DNA from: Microcaldota archaeon
GTDB taxonomy: Archaea; Micrarchaeota; Micrarchaeia; Anstonellales; Bilamarchaeaceae
Assembly: GCA_016212505.1 (NCBI GenBank)
Contig: JACRGB010000002.1
Location: 1-39,174 of the forward strand
Direction: 5' to 3'
Length of the DNA: 39,174 nt
Positions 33,290-39,174 of this stretch are shown in pieces. How positions within the stretch are numbered: position 1 is the stretch's first letter; the number at the start of each line of letters is the position of its first letter. Position numbers and translations under genes: made by a program. The notes below the pieces were generated by a model. The model was not told the DNA's origin. It ran no database searches and was given only the letters and a program-made list of their open reading frames with translations.

Positions 33290-34033
33290 ATGGCATACGC
33301 AGACATCCTCGGAGAGGTGGGGCTTAGCACGAATGAGTCAAAGGTTTACGAATCATTACTTTCAGCTGGCAGCAGCTCGATAGAGCAGATAGCACTAAAG
33401 TCAAAAGTCCATAGGAGAAATATCTACGACGTTTTGGGCAAGTTATTGGAAAAAGGCTTAATTTCGGAAACATTTGTGCAGAATAGGAAGGAGTATAGGG
33501 CAATTAATCCTTCAAGATTGATTGATCTGATACAGGAAAAGGAAAGAAAAGTCCAGGAAATTTTACCAGAACTTGAGAAAAAGTTTACTGAGTATGAAGA
33601 AGAGGAAACTGCATATATGTACAAGGGGATAAACGGAGTAAAGCAATATCTACAGGATATTTTGGATGTTGGTGAAACAGTATATTTTATTGGAGCAAAA
33701 GCTCTCTGGCTCGATCCACGACTGAAACATTTTTTAGTCAAATTTGATCGTGAGAGGAGAAGAAAAGGAATTACATTCATGCATATTTTTGATTATGAAG
33801 TAAATGAGCAAAAGCCAGAAATACTGAGGCTAGTTGGCAAACCTTACAAGTTCCTTCCGAAAAATTATACAAGCCCGACATGCGTGGATATTTTTGGCGA
33901 CCGGGTAGTTACATTTGTGGGAGTACGGCCAGGCCAATTGGATGATGAACCAGTACAGTTTGTGCTAAAAAGCAAAAGATTGGCAGAAGGGTATAAAAAA
34001 TTCTTCAATTTCATGTGGGACAGATTAGAGTAA
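33290..34033 (+). CDS. TrmB-family transcriptional regulator
   Basis: A 247-residue regulator. Residues 1-75 are the TrmB winged helix (LSTNESKVYESLLSAGSSS, then VHRRNIYDVLGKLLEKGLI). A coiled-coil linker (about 80-105) leads to an effector domain of the PLD-like type that ends with RLAEGYKKFFNFMWDRL. Proteins of this family usually sense sugars or other metabolites; the ligand here is unknown. The divergent two-gene operon and the palindromic operator between them suggest local control and autoregulation. Confidence 0.87.
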   Translation: MAYADILGEVGLSTNESKVYESLLSAGSSSIEQIALKSKVHRRNIYDVLGKLLEKGLISETFVQNRKEYRAINPSRLIDLIQEKERKVQEILPELEKKFTEYEEEETAYMYKGINGVKQYLQDILDVGETVYFIGAKALWLDPRLKHFLVKFDRERRRKGITFMHIFDYEVNEQKPEILRLVGKPYKFLPKNYTSPTCVDIFGDRVVTFVGVRPGQLDDEPVQFVLKSKRLAEGYKKFFNFMWDRLE

Positions 34034-34035
34034 AA

Positions 34036-34257
34036 TTAGCCTATGCTAACATCCAAAAATTCTATTTGTTTATTTTTGTCCTTTTGAAGTGGGAGTCCTG
34101 ATTCTAACAGCGTCTCTAAATGGAGTTCAATAGCTTCTTTCACATTTTTTTCAGCTTCAGGTTTTGTCTTTCCTTGAGATACCACTCCAGGTAGTGAAGG
34201 AACCGTGGCAACCCACCAACCATCTTCATCTTTTTCGAGCAAAATCTTGACTTTCAT
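34036..34257 (-). CDS. hicB: HicB-like antitoxin
   Basis: A 73-residue protein with the HicB partial RNase-H fold: DEDGWWVATVPSLPGVVSQG then PEAEKNVKEAIELHL. It has no C-terminal DNA-binding domain, so it resembles the short HicB type. It is divergent from hicA rather than in one operon. TATA-like sequence in the 53-base gap lies about 31 bases from the ATG, so the mRNA is probably leaderless. Confidence 0.85.
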   Translation of the reverse strand: MKVKILLEKDEDGWWVATVPSLPGVVSQGKTKPEAEKNVKEAIELHLETLLESGLPLQKDKNKQIEFLDVSIG

Positions 34258-34280
34258 AGTTTTATTTATGTAATGTTTCT

Positions 34281-34289
34281 ATTTTAAAT
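34281..34289. promoter_or_regulatory. Shared TATA of the divergent hicA and hicB genes
   Basis: ATTTTAAAT lies about 29 bases from the hicA ATG and 31 from the hicB ATG, the leaderless spacing in both directions from a single AT palindrome. Confidence 0.6.
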
Positions 34290-34310
34290 GCTAGGTAATG
34301 ATAATTTCAT

Positions 34311-34538
34311 ATGGATAAGCTGCCAGTCCTATCTGCAAAAGAATTGTTGAAAATTCTAAGCAAACTGGGTTATTATCCAATTCGTCAACGTGGATCCCAT
34401 ATAACATTAAGCAGTAGTTTGAATTATCCGCAAATAACTGTTCCATTTCATAAAGAGATTGCCAAAGGAACGCTCAGAGCAATAATTCGTGAAATTGGAA
34501 TAAGTCGAGAAGAATTTATGAAACTAATAGAAAGCTAA
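34311..34538 (+). CDS. hicA: HicA-like toxin (YcfA family)
   Basis: A 75-residue dsRBD-like protein. The family's catalytic His is in RQRGSHITL (His30), after LSAKELLKILSKLGYYPI, and the end KGTLRAIIREIGIS is typical. HicA toxins cleave mRNA and are neutralised by HicB. It probably forms a toxin-antitoxin pair with the divergent hicB. Confidence 0.87.
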   Translation: MDKLPVLSAKELLKILSKLGYYPIRQRGSHITLSSSLNYPQITVPFHKEIAKGTLRAIIREIGISREEFMKLIES

Positions 34539-34697
34539 CCATCTGTCTTTAGGAGCAAGTTTTATTTTATCCTCAATTAGCCTCATTTTTGTTAAAAAGA
34601 TTGTATGTTTTCGAACGTCTGGACTCGGTAAAGGAGTTCCTTAAACAATTCTAGGTTTCAATCTTAACCCAATCTACTCATTTTAAAGGTTATCTCC

Positions 34698-34844
34698 TTA
34701 GCGCCATAACAAAGCATAATCAGGCACGGGTTTCGTGTAGTGAGGTAAAGTCCAGACACTACACTCATGGCCAAATACCTGATAGAGGCCGCTATGGTCA
34801 GCACCATTTTCAGTGGCAACCGAACCATCCGCATCCGAAAACAT
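34698..34844 (-). other. Possible small ORF, 48 codons
   Basis: On the minus strand, ATG 34844 to TAA 34698 encodes MFSDADGSVATENGADHSG, continuing to PVPDYALLWR. A good TATA (TTTATATA, 34872-34879 on the minus strand) lies about 35 bases upstream, and no ribosome site is visible. The same DNA forms nested stems, so it may be an RNA gene and the ORF a coincidence. Not recognised. Confidence 0.25.
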
Positions 34845-34850
34845 CGGGCT
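34708..34850. ncRNA. Candidate structured RNA, strand uncertain
   Basis: The 410-base gap between hicA and scpA (34539-34948) has no convincing gene. Inside it, ATCAGG (34719-34724) pairs with CCTGAT (34778-34783) around a perfect 8-bp stem, GTGTAGTG/CACTACAC (34735-34742 with 34757-34764), whose loop is AGGTAAAGTCCAGA. Either a plus-strand TATA (TTTTAAAG, 34681-34688) or a minus-strand TATA (34872-34879) could drive it. GAGGTAAAGTCC recalls RNase P conserved region I, but the rest does not fit. Confidence 0.3.
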
Positions 34851-34948
34851 TCATTGCACGCTCATAAGCCATATATAAATCTTTGTGGGAAAAAAGTCTG
34901 AAAGTGGAGTTTACCAATGCAAGAATAGATATACCGATAAAGCGAGCA

Positions 34949-35659
34949 TTAATTCGAAGTAGTTTTTGGATCAAGCAACCTAATGAAAACTTCCCCAAAA
35001 AGGGTATCTTGCTTCAGATCAATCGAACCTTTTTGGACCAGATACAGGACACATAACAACTGATAAACCACTTCGGTCGGTTCCTTTCCGGTAACTAATC
35101 GCGAAAATAGCGCCCAGCCTTCACTATCAACGTTCTTTTTTATTTGCTCGAAAACCGATTCAAGGTCCTGATCAATGTTATGGTCGGATAATTCCAGATC
35201 AACAATATCTACAATCGAACCACGCGGTATCTTTATCCGCTCGGTAGTATCGTATTTGATTATCCTCTCCATTTCGGTGAGCAGTTCGGGCAAAGTGATC
35301 TGCCTTTTTGGGGGTATACGGGAAGATAGGGTAAGAACCGGCATCTCTTCGGCAACAAACGCGCCAGTATCCGATTCGGGGGCAAATTCAGGCAGCTCGG
35401 TCTGATAACTAAGGAATTTCAAATAATTGCTCTTGTATTTTAAGAGAATGGCAGCAGCGAGAATAATGTTTGCAGGAACAACAAAGTCCATCTTTTCCAT
35501 TTCCCGGATCTTTTTGATGAAAGCGTCGGACAAGTCAACAAGGTCAATGTTCCAGGGGTCGATGCTGTTTTTTGAAATAAGGTCTAAGAGGATCTCCTTC
35601 CAAACCGGCTTAGAGACCATGTTCTCTATGTAGGAAAAGGTATGAACTGAACTTGCCAT
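34949..35659 (-). CDS. scpA: ScpA-like segregation and condensation protein
   Basis: A 236-residue kleisin. The N-terminal SMC-contacting region (WKEILLDLISKNSIDPWNID, then LVDLSDAFIKKI) and the following AANIILAAAILLKYKS-type helix are characteristic, as is the winged-helix end (LFSRLVTGKEPTEVVYQLL). It partners SMC in chromosome organisation. No smc or scpB is in the window. A shared TATA about 30 bases ahead of the ATG suggests a leaderless mRNA. Confidence 0.88.
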   Translation of the reverse strand: MASSVHTFSYIENMVSKPVWKEILLDLISKNSIDPWNIDLVDLSDAFIKKIREMEKMDFVVPANIILAAAILLKYKSNYLKFLSYQTELPEFAPESDTGAFVAEEMPVLTLSSRIPPKRQITLPELLTEMERIIKYDTTERIKIPRGSIVDIVDLELSDHNIDQDLESVFEQIKKNVDSEGWALFSRLVTGKEPTEVVYQLLCVLYLVQKGSIDLKQDTLFGEVFIRLLDPKTTSN

Positions 35660-35680
35660 AGTTGTTTATAATAACATTTA

Positions 35681-35690
35681 TTTTATATAA
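35681..35690. promoter_or_regulatory. Shared TATA of scpA and the CBS-domain gene
   Basis: TTTTATATAA lies about 30 bases from the scpA ATG leftward and 26 bases from the CBS gene ATG rightward. Both strands read as a good TATA box. Confidence 0.55.
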
Positions 35691-35707
35691 CTAACGAGGC
35701 TTTTGGT

Positions 35708-36805
35708 ATGAAAATAATCAAAACATTGGTACTGGATTATTCGGATTCTGTCTCTAAAGCAGAGGCGCAGCTTGTTGAAAAACCCGCAGTCATTGTAACT
35801 AAGGATGGCAAATATTACGGGGTCATTGACCATGGGAGCATGGCGGGCGGGATAAAAGAGCCGCAAAAGACAAAATGCGAAACAATACTTAGCAGGCCGC
35901 CTGTTTTGGGCACCTCTGCAAGCGTAATTGAAAGGTTAAATGCATTTTCAACTGGCCACTTTAAGGCACTGCCAGTTATTGACGAGCACAACAAGCCCTT
36001 GGGGATAACTACGAGGGTAGAGCTGCTTGATGATTTATGCACAGAGGAAATATTGCCAACGGATGAGTCGGTTTCTGGACTCATGAGTTCCCCTGTTTAT
36101 ACTATTGATGAGGGCGAAAGCATAGGCTCAGTAAAATCAATGATGAAGGAGAAAAATGCAAGACGGCTAGTTGTTACTAAAAACGGCTATATCAGCGGGG
36201 TAGTTTCTGCCTATGATTTGGCAACTTGGTCAACTAAGGCAAAAGAGCCAAGCGGAAGGATGGATAGGGATGCAAATAGCCAAAGCGGAATGGACAAAAT
36301 GAAGATATCAGAATTTTTGCGGCCAGATATTGCCTCGGTTGATGATAAGGCGACTTTGATGCATGCGGTCGAGAAGATGATTAAAAATGGCGTATCCCAT
36401 GTCGTCGTAGTCTCCAATAAGAAACCGGTCGGAGTATTATCAGCATTGGACGTATTTAGGAAAGTATTGGATATGAGCACCGATTGTACAGAAATAGCAG
36501 TTGCCGGGCTTAATGAGGATAACAAGCGGGAATATGGCAACATACGGGATAAGATCGGACAGGTTGTCGATAAATTCAAAAAAATGTTCAATATCCGAAA
36601 CGTCTCGGTTCATGTTAAGGAAATGAAATCGGAGTTTGTAATTAACCTCTATCTTGAGACCGACCATGGCCATATATCATTAAAGGAAGAAAGAGAAACC
36701 TTAAAAGAAGGAGTTGACAGAATTGCTGCAGAGTTAGGGGTCATCTTAAGGAAGAAAAAAGAGCTTATGCAAAGCAAACCCCGGACAAATATGGGGAGGG
36801 ATTGA
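35708..36805 (+). CDS. Four-CBS-domain protein with extra C-terminal domain
   Basis: A 365-residue protein. Four CBS motifs make two Bateman modules: about residues 1-50, 58-112, 118-170 and 196-255 (PVIDEHNKPLGITTRVELL, VVTKNGYISGVVSAYDLA, VVVVSNKKPVGVLSALDVF). Such modules bind adenine nucleotides. The last 100 residues (VDKFKKMFNIRNVSVHVKEM, then a long final helix) have an alpha-beta pattern like ribosome hibernation factors of the HPF/RaiA type; this is a guess from pattern only. It forms an operon with the pilin-like gene, one base downstream, and shares a promoter region with scpA. Confidence 0.75.
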   Translation: MKIIKTLVLDYSDSVSKAEAQLVEKPAVIVTKDGKYYGVIDHGSMAGGIKEPQKTKCETILSRPPVLGTSASVIERLNAFSTGHFKALPVIDEHNKPLGITTRVELLDDLCTEEILPTDESVSGLMSSPVYTIDEGESIGSVKSMMKEKNARRLVVTKNGYISGVVSAYDLATWSTKAKEPSGRMDRDANSQSGMDKMKISEFLRPDIASVDDKATLMHAVEKMIKNGVSHVVVVSNKKPVGVLSALDVFRKVLDMSTDCTEIAVAGLNEDNKREYGNIRDKIGQVVDKFKKMFNIRNVSVHVKEMKSEFVINLYLETDHGHISLKEERETLKEGVDRIAAELGVILRKKKELMQSKPRTNMGRD

Positions 36806-36806
36806 T

Positions 36807-37250
36807 ATGAAAGCGCAAGTCAGTACCGAATTGTTGGTCATCATTGGTTTAATTCTGCTAGTTTTCATCCCACTTTTGACTTTGGTGTATTTTAAGGCAA
36901 ACGATTCGACACAGCAGATCGCATCCTACCAAACAGAACTTGCAGTTTTTCGGATAGCATATCTTGCCAATTCAGTTGGTGCGCTCGGGACCAATACCAC
37001 CGTTTTCACTGATATCTATATTCCACAAAATGTTAAGGCATTTACAACAAAAAGCACTGGTTCAGGCGGAGAAATCACAATGGTCGTAGGTACTCCACAA
37101 GGGTCCAGCGAAGTTGTCGAAGTTGTAAAATATCCCATAGAAGGAACCATCCCAGTAAGCGGAACGCAGGGAGGCTGGAGAAAAATTAAGATTAGCTCCT
37201 CTGTTAACGATAATGGGATGGTCAGGATAAAAATAGAGCCGGCAGGATGA
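36807..37250 (+). CDS. Class III signal peptide (type IV pilin-like) protein
   Basis: A 147-residue protein beginning MKAQVSTELLVIIGLILLVF. The QxSxE motif directly before the hydrophobic segment is the archaeal class III signal, cut ahead of the Gln by an EppA-type prepilin peptidase. The mature part is small and beta-rich, as for a minor pilin or surface subunit. GGGGAGG lies 6 bases ahead of the ATG. It ends 3 bases from the converging pyrC end. Confidence 0.88.
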   Translation: MKAQVSTELLVIIGLILLVFIPLLTLVYFKANDSTQQIASYQTELAVFRIAYLANSVGALGTNTTVFTDIYIPQNVKAFTTKSTGSGGEITMVVGTPQGSSEVVEVVKYPIEGTIPVSGTQGGWRKIKISSSVNDNGMVRIKIEPAG

Positions 37251-37253
37251 AGC

Positions 37254-38444
37254 CTAGACGAATTCCCCATCCTCATAAACAACTTTGCCAGACTTGATAA
37301 CCGTCCGAACTTTTCCTTTTAGTTTCTTTCCCTGGAACGGAGTCCACCTGCATTTTGTCTGCAGCTCGGTCCGCTCGACTACCCACTCTTTCTTTGGGTC
37401 AATAATCGTAACATCGCCAGCAAATCCTTTTCTAAGCCTGCCTTTTCCTTCAACGTTAAATATATCTGCAACATTTTCGCTCATGGCCTTAACCAACCAC
37501 TCCTTATCCACTAAGCCCTTATTCGCAGCGTCAAACATAAGGGAGAAAGAAGTCTCAAGGCCAGGAAAACCTGCAGCCCCTTCTTCCTTATCCTCTATCG
37601 TATGAGGCGCATGGTCGGTAGCAATACAGTCAACTTTTTCAAGTGAATTCCATAACATAATCCGCTCTTGCTCACTGCGCAGAGGAGGATAAACCTTGTA
37701 TAAGAATCCGAGCTTTTCCCGATCTTTTGTTGAGAGGAAAAGATGATGGGGGGCAACTTCAGTCGTACAAAGAGGATATGATTTTGTAATTGTAATTTCA
37801 TGCGCGGTTGATGCATGGGCAAGGTGGATTTTACGCCGGTATTCTTTAGCCAGGGATAGGAAACAGGTTATGCTCTTGTAGGTTTCTTTTAGGTTTTCGG
37901 CCTCGTTTTCAGAATGGTCGCAGGCATGCAAAACGATCGGGCGGTTTTTTGGGAACTCCTTAAAATGGCGCTCCAATGAATCAGGCTTCCTTAGGATCAA
38001 GCCTCCAGTAGTGTGGCCAAGGTATAATTTCATAGAAGCGGGATTTGCCTTTTTTACTTCAGCAAAATTATCATCGGTCCCGCCAAAATGGAACAAAACA
38101 TCACATAAGGCTTTTTTTGCGAGGTCCTTTTTTTCATCGAGCCGGGCATTAGTTGTAGTGGGGATTTTATTGTTGGGCATATCGATAACAGTTGTAAAAC
38201 CACCGGCTATTGCTGCTTTTCCGCCAGTAACAAAATCCTCTTTGTAAGTGTCGCCTGGCTCTCTAAGATGAACATGGGGATCGATTAAACCGGGCAAAAC
38301 AAGCAGGCCGGTTGCTTTGAAAGTTTCATCTCCCTTAAGGCTCGCCCCTATATCGGCAATTTCGCCTTCATCACCAATTAGGATATCTTTTTTTACAAAA
38401 GACCCATTGACAAAAACTAAGCCACCCTTAACTAAAAGACTCAT
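37254..38444 (-). CDS. pyrC: Dihydroorotase
   Basis: Cyclises carbamoyl aspartate to dihydroorotate in pyrimidine synthesis. The 396-residue amidohydrolase has the metal ligands DPHVHLREPG, the carboxylated Lys in MKLYLGHTTG, VLHACDH, HLAHAST and Asp in CIATDHAPHT. This is the class I (large) type. TATA-like sequence on the minus strand (about 38466-38474) begins 29 bases before the ATG, so the mRNA is probably leaderless. No other pyrimidine gene is nearby. Confidence 0.95.
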   Translation of the reverse strand: MSLLVKGGLVFVNGSFVKKDILIGDEGEIADIGASLKGDETFKATGLLVLPGLIDPHVHLREPGDTYKEDFVTGGKAAIAGGFTTVIDMPNNKIPTTTNARLDEKKDLAKKALCDVLFHFGGTDDNFAEVKKANPASMKLYLGHTTGGLILRKPDSLERHFKEFPKNRPIVLHACDHSENEAENLKETYKSITCFLSLAKEYRRKIHLAHASTAHEITITKSYPLCTTEVAPHHLFLSTKDREKLGFLYKVYPPLRSEQERIMLWNSLEKVDCIATDHAPHTIEDKEEGAAGFPGLETSFSLMFDAANKGLVDKEWLVKAMSENVADIFNVEGKGRLRKGFAGDVTIIDPKKEWVVERTELQTKCRWTPFQGKKLKGKVRTVIKSGKVVYEDGEFV

Positions 38445-38538
38445 GAAGTATTTTCTGAAACAAGATTAAAATATCCTTCTTGCACCTTCTAAGGTATCAA
38501 AAGCACTATTAGCAAAAAATGGTTGTGGAGATAACTGG

Positions 38539-38546
38539 TTTAAAAG
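38539..38546 (+). promoter_or_regulatory. TATA box deciding the start of the last gene
   Basis: TTTAAAAG begins 31 bases before ATG 38570, the leaderless spacing seen for trpE and hicA. It lies inside the longer frame from 38519, arguing against that start. Confidence 0.55.
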
Positions 38547-38569
38547 GATTTTTGATCTTACCATTAGTT

Positions 38570-39160
38570 ATGACAACACTACGGCAGACCGTTTTGCAAT
38601 CAGCTGCATTGCTAAATGGGGTTTCAATTTCCACAACTGAAAAAAGAAATCATCGTACTATTTTGGAAAACTTAATCAATACGACCCCCGGAGCGCTTGC
38701 ACTTAGAGCGCATTTGAATTCGCATCATTCGAAAGTTAAGCGTTTGTCGGTTGCTTGGAATGATGAAAAAGGAATGACCATTCAGGAAGTTGGGGTACAT
38801 ATAGCCAGAGGAGGTCATTTTGGGATAGTCCTTAATGACGATCGCGTAACTATACGACCAATTGTTTATACTCCAATGTTTGATCTTATGCTTTTGGATA
38901 GGATTGGAACAGCGGAAGCGTACTATGAACTTAGTAAATTAAGAGCAGTTGTTGTAGGCATTCTTGAGTTAGATTTTGACTTCCTTAGTGAAAAATTTGG
39001 GAGAGAAGTTCAGCGGGTGGTAGATCGTATGGATGCTATTTTAGAATCAAGGTTAGATGGGAGGACACTCACTGTCCTAGAATCAAGCGAGATAACTTTA
39101 TTTGAATTAGAGTGGAAACGACACCCTCCGACAATAAAAGATGAGCAATCCCAAGTTTAG
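38570..39160 (+). CDS. Hypothetical protein, 196 residues
   Basis: A soluble alpha-beta protein that I do not recognise. The centre has beta strands (GVHIARGGHFGIVLNDDR, VTIRPIVYTPMF) and the last 70 residues are helical and acidic. There is no signal, membrane or zinc motif. The start is set at ATG 38570 by the TATA position; ATG 38519 would add 17 residues. It diverges from pyrC. Confidence 0.65.
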   Translation: MTTLRQTVLQSAALLNGVSISTTEKRNHRTILENLINTTPGALALRAHLNSHHSKVKRLSVAWNDEKGMTIQEVGVHIARGGHFGIVLNDDRVTIRPIVYTPMFDLMLLDRIGTAEAYYELSKLRAVVVGILELDFDFLSEKFGREVQRVVDRMDAILESRLDGRTLTVLESSEITLFELEWKRHPPTIKDEQSQV

Positions 39161-39174
39161 AAAAATTGCTGCGG

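Noticed and set aside
34741-34850. GAGGTAAAGTCC and GGGCTTCA as RNase P RNA conserved regions I and V
   Set aside because: The first motif has an extra base and lies in the loop of a perfect 8-bp hairpin incompatible with helix P4, and the ACAGAA part of region V is missing.
1-39174. tRNA, rRNA, CRISPR arrays, insertion sequences, integrases
   Set aside because: No T-loop with acceptor stem, no regular direct-repeat spacer array and no transposase motif was found by reading both strands.

Overview
The window looks archaeal, probably from a small-genome archaeon of the DPANN/Micrarchaeota-Diapherotrites kind; the exact phylum is an inference. The archaeal marks are TATA boxes about 25-30 bases ahead of leaderless start codons, a SepF homologue, a TrmB-family regulator, a ScpA homologue, a class III (QxSxE) signal peptide, a Cdc48-like AAA ATPase and an ACT-domain regulator of amino acid metabolism. 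No rRNA, tRNA, CRISPR array, transposase or integrase was seen.

Layout: 1-3532 holds a gene cut by the window edge, a superoxide dismutase, a lipoprotein-like gene, two small genes and the ACT regulator. 3588-9971 is a tight trpE-G-D-C-B-A operon ending in a LysE-type exporter; trpF is absent. A YHYH-domain lipoprotein (9992-11095, minus) separates it from a second large operon, 11174-21015: DAHP synthase, aroB, aroD, an aroE-aroK fusion, an aroA-aroC fusion, chorismate mutase-prephenate dehydratase, prephenate dehydrogenase, a GNAT protein and an aminotransferase. Together the two operons encode the common shikimate trunk and the Trp, Phe and Tyr branches, except for the TrpF step. 21053-25128 holds a membrane-anchored tandem AAA ATPase, small secreted proteins, two frameshifted small genes and a dense array of perfect hairpins. 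25129-29725 (minus) holds a decayed C11-like protein with PKD and Cys-rich repeats and a membrane pyrophosphatase. 29860-39160 is mixed: sepF, a two-gene unknown operon, trmB with a long structured leader, a divergent hicA/hicB pair, scpA, a CBS protein, a pilin-like protein, dihydroorotase and an unknown gene.

The most striking find is at 11174-11312. A 23-codon ORF whose last 12 residues are FSFGFFSFSYWY sits directly ahead of the aromatic operon, downstream of its own TATA box. Its end overlaps two mutually exclusive RNA hairpins, the second followed by a T-tract. This has the architecture of a ribosome-controlled transcription attenuator for Phe/Tyr/Trp, in an apparent archaeon. Other notable items are the structured leader of trmB, the EPSP synthase-chorismate synthase fusion, the hairpin array at 24863-25012, and a candidate structured RNA near 34.7 kb.
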